64,000 bases of DNA, taken from contig NZ_FOTP01000002.1 of NCBI RefSeq assembly GCF_900114605.1, forward strand, positions 558,001-622,000, read 5' to 3'. Position 1 is the first letter of the stretch. Each line of letters begins with the position of its first letter. A program made the translations under genes and the position numbers. The notes below the pieces were generated by a model, which saw nothing but the letters and a program-made list of their open reading frames with translations, did no database searches and was not told the DNA's origin. The stretch comes from Bradyrhizobium sp. NFR13 (GTDB lineage Bacteria; Pseudomonadota; Alphaproteobacteria; Rhizobiales; Xanthobacteraceae). Below are positions 8,965-17,709 of the stretch, piece after piece.

Positions 8965-10188
8965 TTACTTGATCAGCGGGCAGCCGCCGTCTTTGAGCGG
9001 GCGGAATGCGGTATCGGCCGAGATCGTCGCCAGAACATTGTAGTAATCGTACGGCTTCTTCGACTCAGCGGGCTTCTTGACCTGCAGCAGATACATGTCG
9101 TGCAGCACGCGACCGTCCTCGCGCAGCGTGGTCTTGCCGAACAGCGGATCGTCGAATGTGCCCATATCGCGGATCGCCTTCACGACCGCCGCGCCATCTT
9201 TCGGCGAGCCGACCTTGGCGACCGCCTTCAGATAGGTGAGCGACGCCGAATAGGCGCCGGCCTGGTTCATGCTGGGATAGCGGCCGTTGTTACGCTTGGC
9301 GAAGCGCTCGCCAAAAGTGCGGGTCTGCTCGTTCAGATCCCAATAGAAGCCCTCAGTGAGCTGCAGACCCTGCGCCGTGTTGAGACCCAGCGAGTGGATA
9401 TCCGAAATGAACATCAGCATGCCGGCGAGCTTCTGACCGGCCTGCACGATGCCGAATTCCGACGCCTGCTTGATCGCCTTGATGGTATCACCGCCGGCAT
9501 CCGCCAGCGCGATGACCTCGGCCTTGGAGGCCTGCGCCTGCAGGAGATAGGATGCGAAGTCGTTGGAATCGGTCGGGTGCTTGATGCTACCGAGCACCTT
9601 GCCGCCGTTGGCATTGATAACCGCGGTGGCGTCGCGCTCCAGCGAAGCGCCGAGCGCGAAATCGACCGTGAGGAAGAACCAGCTCTTGCCACCGGCCTTG
9701 GTCATGGCATCGGCCGTGCCGTGTGCCAGCGCCCAGGTGTCATAGGTCCAGTGCACCGAGTTCGGGGTGCAAGCCTTGCCGGTCAGGTCCGATGTGCCGG
9801 ATGCCGTGAACAGCGCAACCTTGTTGAGCTCGGCCGTCAGCGGCGCGACGGCCAGCGACGTGGCGCTGGTTGGAATATCCACCAGAACATCGACGCCTTC
9901 GGTCTCGTACCACTTGCGCGCAATGTTGCGCGCGATGTCCGGCTTGTTCTGCGGATCGCCTTGAATCACTTCAACTTTGAACTTGTCCGCGCCCGGGAGC
10001 TTGTTGAAGTCCTCGACAGCCATCTTGGTGGCATCGAATGAGCCCATGCCGCCGATGTCTGAGAAAATGCCGGACATGTCGGCGAGAACGCCGAGCTTCA
10101 CCGGCGTCTGCGCCGACGCGATCGGCGCGGACAATAGCCCGAGCGACAGCGCCAAAGCTGGCACGGCAAGAGCATTACGAATGGTCAT
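8965..10188 (-). CDS. Branched-chain amino-acid-type ABC transporter substrate-binding protein
   Basis: Periplasmic type I binding protein of 407 residues (Peripla_BP_6/LivJ class), delivering an amino acid, aromatic acid or similar ligand to an ABC importer. The N-terminus is a Sec signal peptide ending ASAQ (about residue 27), followed by VKLGVLADMSG, the typical first strand. No LivH, LivM, LivG or LivF partner is nearby, so the permease must be elsewhere or this is an orphan. The start is supported by GGGAGGAATAG just before the ATG. It diverges from an IclR-family gene, which may control it from the 240-base gap between them. The ligand cannot be inferred. Confidence 0.9.
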   Translation of the reverse strand: MTIRNALAVPALALSLGLLSAPIASAQTPVKLGVLADMSGIFSDIGGMGSFDATKMAVEDFNKLPGADKFKVEVIQGDPQNKPDIARNIARKWYETEGVDVLVDIPTSATSLAVAPLTAELNKVALFTASGTSDLTGKACTPNSVHWTYDTWALAHGTADAMTKAGGKSWFFLTVDFALGASLERDATAVINANGGKVLGSIKHPTDSNDFASYLLQAQASKAEVIALADAGGDTIKAIKQASEFGIVQAGQKLAGMLMFISDIHSLGLNTAQGLQLTEGFYWDLNEQTRTFGERFAKRNNGRYPSMNQAGAYSASLTYLKAVAKVGSPKDGAAVVKAIRDMGTFDDPLFGKTTLREDGRVLHDMYLLQVKKPAESKKPYDYYNVLATISADTAFRPLKDGGCPLIK

Positions 10189-10263
10189 CTATTCCTCCCC
10201 TGACGAATTCCATGATTCACCCCAGGCAACGCGCCAGCCGGCGATCACGCGAATAATTCTTGT

Positions 10264-10277
10264 TTATGAATTTATAA
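10264..10277. promoter_or_regulatory. Imperfect palindrome, candidate IclR operator
   Basis: TTATGAATTTATAA is an imperfect 14-base palindrome (ten bases in matched pairs, one mismatched pair). It is AT-rich against a GC-rich background and lies in the divergent gap between the binding-protein gene (start 10188, minus) and the IclR-type gene (start 10428, plus). IclR proteins often bind such sites. Inference only. Confidence 0.4.
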
Positions 10278-10427
10278 GACCTATACGTGAATTGTAAGTC
10301 AAGACCGGCGTTGTCGATGTGGATGGCTTTCAAAGCCATTTCAGCGATACAGAGGCCAACCAGACCGTGCGGAAACGCGGACAGCTCGCCATTCGTGGCG
10401 TACCCAAATGGAAGAACGAGAATTTCA

Positions 10428-11171
10428 ATGCTGGTCAGACAAGCTGCCAACGTCCTGGAACTGATGGAGTATTTCGCCCGCCGCAAGCGCCCCGCGACGC
10501 TGGCCGAAATTTCGGACGACCTCGGCTGGCCCCGCTCCAGCACGTTCAATCTCGTCGGCACCATCGCCGACAAGGGCTGGCTCTATGAGCCTCGCGCCCG
10601 CAACGGCTACTATCCCAGCCCACGCTGGCTCACCCTCGCCCGCACTGTTGCGGATGCCGAGCCGCTCCCGGACGCAGCTCATGCACTGGTCACCGAGATT
10701 GCCGACCGTTCCGGCGAGACGACGGCCATCGCCGCCCTCGCCGGAACGTCCGCGATCTTTCTGGATGTCGTCGAGTCCACGCATTCGGTGCGCTACTTCG
10801 CCCAGATCGGCGACCGCGTTCCGGTCCACGCGAGTTCGGTGGGCCGTGCCATTCTCGAGCAGCATTCGCCTGAGGAACGCAAGGCGATCTATCGCAAGAT
10901 CAAGTTCGAAGCCTTCTCCGACACCACGCCGATAACGGCAGAAGCGATCGAGGACGAACTCAGAGAGGCGGCCGAGCGTGGCTATCAGCAGAGTTCATCG
11001 GAATATATCGCCGACCTCGCGGGCGTCGCCGTGCCCTTGCCGGTGCAACATCGCCGATTGTCGCTGGTGGTTGCTGGTCCGACATCGCGTTGCCTTGCGC
11101 GACGTCCTGAAACGGCCGCCATCATCCAGAAACTGATGCAGCGCTTCGCGTCCGAACTCGCGGCCAGCTAG
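10428..11171 (+). CDS. IclR-family transcriptional regulator
   Basis: DNA-binding regulator of 247 residues. Residues about 1-65 form the winged helix-turn-helix (LAEISDDLGWPRSSTFNLV as recognition region); the rest is the IclR effector domain, with typical segments HSVRYFAQIGDRVPVHASSVG and SSSEYIADLAGVAVPL (slightly rearranged). The frame is open from a GTG at 10287, but the ATG at 10428 gives the usual family N-terminus (MLVRQAANVLELMEYF). Divergent from the substrate-binding protein gene, which is the most likely target. The effector is unknown. Confidence 0.9.
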   Translation: MLVRQAANVLELMEYFARRKRPATLAEISDDLGWPRSSTFNLVGTIADKGWLYEPRARNGYYPSPRWLTLARTVADAEPLPDAAHALVTEIADRSGETTAIAALAGTSAIFLDVVESTHSVRYFAQIGDRVPVHASSVGRAILEQHSPEERKAIYRKIKFEAFSDTTPITAEAIEDELREAAERGYQQSSSEYIADLAGVAVPLPVQHRRLSLVVAGPTSRCLARRPETAAIIQKLMQRFASELAAS

Positions 11172-11216
11172 GCGCTGCGCAACGCGATGAGCGCTGTGCT
11201 TAAGCCGCGGAGGTCG

Positions 11217-14200
11217 TCAGTTGCTGTTGTTGTTTGGTGTTCCCGGGAATTCGACAGAATTGTTTTGCTTGCCGGTACCGAACTCGAAAATCTTGCGGAA
11301 GACGCCCGGCGCCATGGCCGAGATCGGATTGACCCGCAGCACCGGCGCACCGGGCGTGCCCACGACTTCATAGGTGACGCCGATCAGGCCTTCATTGCTG
11401 CCGCCGCCGAGAAACAGTCCGACGATCGGAATCTGGCCGAACATGTTGTTCAGCCCATACATTGGCACAAAGGTGCCGCTCATCCGAACCTGATTAAGCG
11501 GGTAATCGATACTGCCTTCGATGGTCGCGCCGACGGTCGGGCCTTTGACAACGCCGTCCCGAATGGTGAGCTGTCCGTTCTGCCGCGTGAACTCGGCACG
11601 CAACCGCGAAAACGCGACGCTGCTCTGCGCCGCGTTCTGCCCGCCTCCGGCAACACTGGCCAATTGCGCCTCGCCTTTGACGTTGAAATCGCGGATGTTG
11701 ATCAGGCCTTCCTTGGCGCGGGTATCCGACGACGGCGGATCCATCGCCAGTGCGAGCTGGCCTCCCGACATCTTGGAATAGGTGTCGGTCGCGCGCAGGA
11801 AGGCGCCGGCATCGTTGGTCTCGATATAGATGACGTCACGGCCGGCGCCCTGAGCCCGTCCTCGCATATCTCCCGTCAACGGCGTGTCACGTCCGAGTTT
11901 TCCACTCAGGGAGAATTTCTGGATCGTACCGTTGCGTCGCGAAATCTTGGCATCGACGCTGCGGACCGCCTCGCCGTAATAACCGGCAACTGCGCCGAGC
12001 TTCACATCAATATCGAAGTCGACCGATTTGGTTTTGCTCTTGGGATCCCCATCCTTGCCGGAAATCGCCGATTTCAGGAAACCGCGACCGTCGAATACGT
12101 CGCCACGCATTGTGACTTTCAATACGCCGTCCGGAGCACGGTCAGCCTTCAAGGACGTCTTGTCACCCTCGGATGGTGAATAAGTCGGGAAGTTCACGCC
12201 GACGAGGTCACCGTTCTGATCAACTTCGACGGAGCCCTTGATCGAAGCCCCACCGCCATCGATGACGATATCGTCCAGACGGATTGTGTCGCCCTTCTTC
12301 ACGACGTTGAAGACAGCGCGCGCGCTCTTGCCAGGCAGCTTCATCCAGCCCGGCAAGATGTTGTCGAGCTTCAACGGCGTCAGATCGGCGTCGACCCCGA
12401 GCTTGCTGTCACGGTCCCCGGAACCGATCTTGCCCACAACCTTAATCGGAAGATTGCCGACCACCGCCGGTCCGAGATCCACACCGAGCCGGGCGCGGCT
12501 TGCATCGTCGAGCGTCGCGTTGAGACGCACATCGGCATCGCCGTCGGTTGGTTTGCGATAGTCGAGTGATGCAGCCTGCCCGTTGATCTTGACGTCACCC
12601 TTGACCTGATAGCCCTGATTGTTCGCTGTGACCTTCAGCGCGTTTGCTTCGAGCTTCTGGTTCATCACCAGCTTGTCGGCGGAAAACGCCGTCAGATCCG
12701 CAGTGATGTTGTAGGTCGTATCGGCCTTGGTCAGTTCGTGCTGGATAGGCATGCCCATGGCGACCTGCGCGGTCACATTGCCCTTGGTGGCCGTCGGGTC
12801 GAGCATATTGCCGGTGACTTCGCTCAGCCGGTTGGAATTGAGGACATCGGCAACGGCCGCCACCGGCCCCTCCAGCTTGAAGCGCACGCGAGCCGGCGAC
12901 GGCTTCGGTGCCATATCCGGAACTTCAAACACGATGTCGCTGAGATTGAGCTTGCGTCCGCCCGCCGTTTCGGAGTTTGCCTGACCGATAGTCACGGTCG
13001 CGGTCCGTCCCGTGACACGCGCGCGCAGATCGCCGTCGCGGATTACCGGCATGCCATCCACCGGACGCAACGCCACGCCATTGGCGAGGATCTTCACCGA
13101 CAGGCCCTCATCGGGGATTGGCGGCCCGCGCCGTGTTAGATTCTTGGTCGGCGAATTGACCCCGATCTCGATGCTCTGGAGCTGCCCGGCCTCAATGCGC
13201 TCGGTGACCCATTCGCGCACTTCCGGCACAATCAGGATCGGCCACATGCGCTTGAGCGCCGAAGCGGACATCGGCGTTCCCGCAAAGCCGAGGGTCATGC
13301 GCGGCTCGCCCGCGTAGTCAATGCTGCCTGTGCCGGCGACGCCGATCTCGCCGTTGCTGATATTTGCTCGCGTCAGCAAAGCCCGGCGGTTGTCGGAATC
13401 GAAACGCAAGCCGATGTCGATGCTGTTGAAGATCAGCGGCGCCTCGCCCGGACCTCCACCCAATACGATGGTGCCGCCGCTAATGCCTGCCTGCCACGAA
13501 TCGGTCGCGCCATTGGGTGGCTCGACATGGACAAGCGAAGTGACGCGGTTCTCACCTGACACGAACTTGAACGGCGCCAGCAGCACACGGCGGCCGGCAT
13601 CCCACTCGACGCTGACCTCCGCCTGATCAATCGGCATCGGATAATCCGGCGTGTCGTTATCGATGATGTTGCCGGCGCCTGCTGTGAGCTTGCCGCGGAA
13701 ATAGGTCGGGAGGCCGTCGCGCCCGATTTCGCCTCTCAACTCACCGGTCAGCGGCAGATCGGCACTGTAGGTGAGATCCTTCATGCGCAGCGCGAGCAGG
13801 ATATTCCGGGTCGAGACCTTGTCGGCACGCAGACTGACCTCACGCACGCCATTGGCTGGCGCGCCGACCGTGACGCCGAGGGTCCATGGCGCCTTGCCAC
13901 CTTCGCCCACCGTCATCATGACGCCGCCGCCACTCGGTCTGCGCAGTGTCAGGCTGATATTGTTGAAGTCCCACGTATTGCCACGCTGCTGGTCATCAAC
14001 CACCAGCTTGCCGTTCTTCAGACCGATCTCGTTGAGGTTCTGTCCGTCGAGGCCAGACAGGGTCAGGCTGTCGAGCCAGTCGAGACCCGCCAGCAAGCCG
14101 GTGGGGGCCTCGCGCCTGTCAGCAGGGGGTTGCGGAATCTGGACCACCGGCGGCTGCGGCTGCCGCGGAAAGGTGAGTTCCGGTTGCTTGCCCGGACCGA

Positions 14201-14948
14201 GCCACGACCCTGGTGTGCGCGGCGATGCGACACCCGTCGCGATCGGGCGAGCGTTCTCGCCGGTCGACACGGTCACCTGCCCATCCGGCGTAATGCGCAC
14301 TGCCAGCACAACATCGACCAGGTTGAGGCTTTCGGCGCGCAAGCGGCCCATCATCATGGCAGCAGCGGAAAGCCGGACTTCGGCCTTCGGAGCACTGGCC
14401 ACGACGGCGTGTTCACGATCGCGGACCACGATGTCGCGGATCCGCACAGCCATCCGGACCCGCCCGGCGCGTTCGATCTGCGTGCCGCCAACTTCGACCG
14501 TATTACCCTGCCCGATATTGTCCTGGATCGCTTCGACCAGCCACGGTGTGGCCATGTCGAAATTGATCGGGCCTGCGCCCAGCCGGACCCACAAGGCGCC
14601 AAAGCAAACGCCAAAAATAATCAGAAGGATGCCGAGAGCAGCCGCAATCCGCTTGACCCATCGACCGCCGGACAGCCAATCGCGAAGCGCAACGAGCCGA
14701 TCGCCGAAACGGTGCCAGCCACTCTCCTTCTTGGACAGCAAGCGACGCGCACGGTGATGCCCGGCCTCGTCATGCTGATGATCCCAATCGGCATCATCCC
14801 ATTGCAAGGACTCGTCATCGGCGCGCGATCGATACGCTTGTGGCGGCTTATTTCTGGCCATTGCCTCTCGGTGCTGGCGCTGACTATGAGAATGATCGTC
14901 ACCGGCCCTTCGCGCATCGACAACCGACGAGCGCTTTTCTGCCGGCAT
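11217..14948 (-). CDS. AsmA-like / DUF3971 giant envelope protein (YhdP-like)
   Basis: A 1243-residue protein with a basic cytoplasmic tail of about 95 residues, one transmembrane helix (around residues 98-122, IAAALGILLIIFGVCFGAL) and a very long beta-rich periplasmic body ending in the AsmA C-terminal type segment (GVTYEVVGTPGAPVLRVNP). Proteins of this TamB/YhdP/AsmA class form grooves thought to carry phospholipid between the inner and outer membranes; that role is taken from the family, not shown here. Frame opens at a TTG (14957); ATG 14948 is preferred, and ATG 14861 with GAGAGG upstream is a credible alternative. Divergent from the small basic protein and bcp. Confidence 0.85.
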   Translation of the reverse strand: MPAEKRSSVVDARRAGDDHSHSQRQHREAMARNKPPQAYRSRADDESLQWDDADWDHQHDEAGHHRARRLLSKKESGWHRFGDRLVALRDWLSGGRWVKRIAAALGILLIIFGVCFGALWVRLGAGPINFDMATPWLVEAIQDNIGQGNTVEVGGTQIERAGRVRMAVRIRDIVVRDREHAVVASAPKAEVRLSAAAMMMGRLRAESLNLVDVVLAVRITPDGQVTVSTGENARPIATGVASPRTPGSWLGPGKQPELTFPRQPQPPVVQIPQPPADRREAPTGLLAGLDWLDSLTLSGLDGQNLNEIGLKNGKLVVDDQQRGNTWDFNNISLTLRRPSGGGVMMTVGEGGKAPWTLGVTVGAPANGVREVSLRADKVSTRNILLALRMKDLTYSADLPLTGELRGEIGRDGLPTYFRGKLTAGAGNIIDNDTPDYPMPIDQAEVSVEWDAGRRVLLAPFKFVSGENRVTSLVHVEPPNGATDSWQAGISGGTIVLGGGPGEAPLIFNSIDIGLRFDSDNRRALLTRANISNGEIGVAGTGSIDYAGEPRMTLGFAGTPMSASALKRMWPILIVPEVREWVTERIEAGQLQSIEIGVNSPTKNLTRRGPPIPDEGLSVKILANGVALRPVDGMPVIRDGDLRARVTGRTATVTIGQANSETAGGRKLNLSDIVFEVPDMAPKPSPARVRFKLEGPVAAVADVLNSNRLSEVTGNMLDPTATKGNVTAQVAMGMPIQHELTKADTTYNITADLTAFSADKLVMNQKLEANALKVTANNQGYQVKGDVKINGQAASLDYRKPTDGDADVRLNATLDDASRARLGVDLGPAVVGNLPIKVVGKIGSGDRDSKLGVDADLTPLKLDNILPGWMKLPGKSARAVFNVVKKGDTIRLDDIVIDGGGASIKGSVEVDQNGDLVGVNFPTYSPSEGDKTSLKADRAPDGVLKVTMRGDVFDGRGFLKSAISGKDGDPKSKTKSVDFDIDVKLGAVAGYYGEAVRSVDAKISRRNGTIQKFSLSGKLGRDTPLTGDMRGRAQGAGRDVIYIETNDAGAFLRATDTYSKMSGGQLALAMDPPSSDTRAKEGLINIRDFNVKGEAQLASVAGGGQNAAQSSVAFSRLRAEFTRQNGQLTIRDGVVKGPTVGATIEGSIDYPLNQVRMSGTFVPMYGLNNMFGQIPIVGLFLGGGSNEGLIGVTYEVVGTPGAPVLRVNPISAMAPGVFRKIFEFGTGKQNNSVEFPGTPNNNSN

Positions 14949-15165
14949 CGCTGCCAATCCTCGGTTTGAATTATCACTCGTCGTGCGGTCGTTGCGGCGC
15001 CCCTATGGCGCACGGAACGTGTGTTGCGTCGAATCCTTTGTAACCATACTCCGAGACCAGCATATTTGGGCCAGCGCATTTGCACTGCAACGTGCAGCCA
15101 CCCCGGTCGCCGGTGCTTTGCAATGTCATCACACTGAGCCGCCGAAAGCGACGAAAGGAAGGCGT

Positions 15166-15306
15166 ATGTCCAAGAAATCGCGCAAGAATCCCTCGAAACG
15201 GGCCATCTGTACAGTGGCAGAAAACGCATCAAGCGCGAAAGCCAGACTGACGCTGGAAACTGCGGCCAAGCGTCTCGTCGGGCGCGCCGCCCAATTGAAC
15301 CGCTGA
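15166..15306 (+). CDS. Small basic protein, 46 residues, unknown function
   Basis: Starts MSKKSRKNPSKRAICTV with a good ribosome site (AAAGGAAGG ending about four bases before ATG 15166). Strongly basic, rich in Lys/Arg/Ala, no membrane segment, one Cys. It ends 20 bases before the bcp start and is certainly co-oriented, probably co-transcribed. The longer upstream frame to 14983 has no ribosome site. I recognise no named family. Its charge and its neighbour's Lys/Ala tail invite the guess of nucleic-acid binding, but nothing proves it. Confidence 0.7.
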   Translation: MSKKSRKNPSKRAICTVAENASSAKARLTLETAAKRLVGRAAQLNR

Positions 15307-15326
15307 ACGCGAAGAAAGGAACATCC

Positions 15327-16100
15327 ATGGCCAAGAAAGCCAGCAAGAAACCCGCCAAGGCCGCAGCGAAGAAGGCCACCAAGACTGCGTCGCCGAAGGC
15401 GGTGAAAAAGCCAGCCAAGGCTGCTGCGAAGAGCCCCGCCAAGAAAGCGGCGACAAAGCCCACCAAGCCAGTGGCAAAGGCCCCTGCCAAAGCGTCAAAG
15501 GCGCCTGCCGCCAAGAAGGCCCCGGCGGCCAAGACCGTTGCTGGAAAGACCGTCACCGCAAAAGTGGCGCCAAAGCCCACACCGAAACCCGCAGCAACTC
15601 CGAAACCGGCTCCCGAGAAAATCGCACCGGCACCCAGTGTAGCGACCGAGGGAGCCGAGGCCCCTGCGTTCCAATTGCCACGCGATGGTGGCGCCACCGT
15701 CTCGCTGTCGGACTATTCCGGGCAGAAGCTGGTGATCTTTTTCTATCCCCGTGCCAGCACACCCGGCTGCACCAAGGAAGCCATCGACTTCACCCGGTTG
15801 TCCGCCGATTTTCAGGCTGCCAACACCGCGGTGCTTGGCGTCTCGGCCGATCCGCTGAAAGCGCAAGAGTCGTTCCGCGACAAGTTCGCCCTGGGTATCC
15901 CGCTGCTCTCCGACGCCACCCAAACGATGCTGAAATCCTATGGAGCCTGGGGCGAAAAATCGATGTACGGCAAAATCTTCGAAGGCGTTCTTCGCACCAC
16001 GGTTTTAATCGACACAAAAGGCAACGTCGCGAAGATCTGGCACGGCGTCAAAGTAGATGGACACGCAGACGCGGTGCTCGAAGAAGCACGTCGGATTTGA
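15327..16100 (+). CDS. bcp: Thioredoxin-dependent peroxiredoxin (BCP/PrxQ) with histone-H1-like N-terminal tail
   Basis: Reduces hydrogen peroxide and organic peroxides. Residues about 110-257 are the AhpC-TSA/BCP fold, with the peroxidatic Cys in STPGCTKEAIDF. The resolving Cys that many BCPs carry five positions later is absent (Ile/Asp region), so turnover may be of 1-Cys type or use another Cys or partner. Residues 1 to about 100 are almost only Lys, Ala, Pro and Thr (repeats like KKPAKAAAKK), resembling histone H1 tails. Tail and enzyme are in one uninterrupted frame with GAAAGGA before the ATG. Normal BCPs are about 155 residues, so about 100 are extra. The tail may bind DNA or polyanions; inferred. 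Confidence 0.9.
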   Translation: MAKKASKKPAKAAAKKATKTASPKAVKKPAKAAAKSPAKKAATKPTKPVAKAPAKASKAPAAKKAPAAKTVAGKTVTAKVAPKPTPKPAATPKPAPEKIAPAPSVATEGAEAPAFQLPRDGGATVSLSDYSGQKLVIFFYPRASTPGCTKEAIDFTRLSADFQAANTAVLGVSADPLKAQESFRDKFALGIPLLSDATQTMLKSYGAWGEKSMYGKIFEGVLRTTVLIDTKGNVAKIWHGVKVDGHADAVLEEARRI

Positions 16101-16191
16101 CCAATGTCATTTGCTCAAAATTAACCATGAAGGGCTCAAATCGCCTCCGTTGAGCCAGCCGACGAGTCTCCGGCTGGCATCAGGAGTGCTG

Positions 16192-17550
16192 ATGTCGAAC
16201 CGTCCTACCCAATATGCCGAGTACCCTCAGCACCACGCACACGACCATGGACGGCCACAGGCGCGCCGCGTCGGGCCGGTCAAGGCGCCCGCCTCCAAGG
16301 CCAATCAAAGTGATTACACGATCGCCCATCGCGGCAAGCAGGTCCGCATCGGGCCTGTGGTGTTCTGGATCGTCGTCGGCACGGTGACCGTGCTGGGGGC
16401 CTGGTCTGCGGCCACAGCCACCTATTTTGCCTTTCGCGACGACGTGCTGACCAAGCTCATCGCGCGCCAGGCCGACATGCAATACGCCTACGAAGATCGC
16501 ATCGCCGAGCTCCGGGCAAAGATCGACCGCACTACCAGCCGGCAGATGCTGGACCAGGAGCAGTTCGACCAGAAGCTCGACCAGATCATGCGGCGGCAGA
16601 CCACGCTGGAATCGCGTGCCACTGCGCTCGGCGCCATGCCCGATCTGTCTGTTACAGGTTCGATCGGCAAGCCGCCGGCCCGTGGAGCCGCGATGGAGCC
16701 AACGACATCGATCCCCAAGCCGTCGCCGATCAGCGACACGGTGACCTTCGTGGCGCCACCGGATCGCGAAGCGCGGCTTGAATCCCGCACCCCTGCTCTC
16801 ATCGCCCAGCAACCGAACCAGTTCGCCAAACTCGGCGGCGTCGACAATGTGATCGGTCGCCTGCAGGCCTCGCTCGATCAGGTCGAGAGCCGCCAGATTG
16901 CGACACTCGCCGCGGCTGAAGAAGCCATGGACTCCAAGGTTCGTCGCATGCGCGGCGCGATCTCGGACCTCGGGCTAAATATGGCAAAACTCGAATCCGC
17001 CACTCCGCGTGCGCCCATGGGTGGCCCGTTCGTGCCGGTCAAACTGTCATCGAGCGCGGATCCGTTCGAACGTCAACTCTACCGCATCCACGTGACGCGG
17101 GCCCAGATGGACAAGCTCAACCGGACCATGGCGCTGGTGCCCTATCGCAAACCCGTCATCGGCGAAGTCGAATTCACTTCAGGCTTCGGCGTACGCAGCG
17201 ATCCGTTCCTCGGCCGTCCTGCGATGCATACCGGCCTCGATTTCCGCGGCGCCACAGGCGATCCGATCCGTGCCACCGCCAATGGCCGCGTCGTCTCCGC
17301 GGCCTATGCCGGCGGCTACGGCCGCATGGTCGAGATTGACCACGGCAACGGCCTGTCGACCCGCTACGGCCATATGTCCGTGATCAACGTCAAGGTCGGC
17401 GATGCCATCAAGATCGGCCAGGTGATCGGCCTGGTCGGTTCGACCGGCCGCTCCACCGGCCCGCATTTGCATTATGAAACCCGCATCGATGGCGAAGCTG
17501 TCGATCCGCAGAAGTTTCTCCGCGCCGGCGTCCGCCTCAACGCCGGCTGA
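16192..17550 (+). CDS. M23 family peptidoglycan metalloendopeptidase
   Basis: Inner-membrane anchored cell-wall hydrolase of 452 residues that cuts peptide cross-bridges. Basic N-terminus, one TM helix (about residues 54-76), a coiled-coil-like stretch (about 90-140 and 215-260), then a LytM domain (about 325-445) with a complete zinc site: HTGLD, and HLHYE near the end, plus the GHM and GSTGRSTGPH glycine-rich surroundings. The frame can be traced up to 16057 inside bcp, but ATG 16192 has CAGGAG six bases upstream and is preferred. Complete zinc ligands argue for an active enzyme rather than an EnvC-type activator. Confidence 0.92.
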   Translation: MSNRPTQYAEYPQHHAHDHGRPQARRVGPVKAPASKANQSDYTIAHRGKQVRIGPVVFWIVVGTVTVLGAWSAATATYFAFRDDVLTKLIARQADMQYAYEDRIAELRAKIDRTTSRQMLDQEQFDQKLDQIMRRQTTLESRATALGAMPDLSVTGSIGKPPARGAAMEPTTSIPKPSPISDTVTFVAPPDREARLESRTPALIAQQPNQFAKLGGVDNVIGRLQASLDQVESRQIATLAAAEEAMDSKVRRMRGAISDLGLNMAKLESATPRAPMGGPFVPVKLSSSADPFERQLYRIHVTRAQMDKLNRTMALVPYRKPVIGEVEFTSGFGVRSDPFLGRPAMHTGLDFRGATGDPIRATANGRVVSAAYAGGYGRMVEIDHGNGLSTRYGHMSVINVKVGDAIKIGQVIGLVGSTGRSTGPHLHYETRIDGEAVDPQKFLRAGVRLNAG

Positions 17551-17709
17551 GCCGGATGCCGGGCATTGTTGCCCTGCCCTGACTGTGGTTGAAGCGGGTC
17601 TCCATCAATCCGAGGCAGCCTGTTGAAATCCCCCCGACGCATTGGTCCCCGTTTCTCCCGCCTCGGCCGGTTCTGCTTCCGCGCCACACGTCGGGCCGCA
17701 ACCTGGGTG

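Noticed and set aside
15327-15620. Separate histone-H1-like gene
   Set aside because: The Lys/Ala region is in one frame with the peroxiredoxin without a stop or second start with a ribosome site.
16057-16191. N-terminal extension of the M23 peptidase overlapping bcp
   Set aside because: No ribosome site, and the sequence before ATG 16192 does not look like a protein; CAGGAG lies just before 16192.
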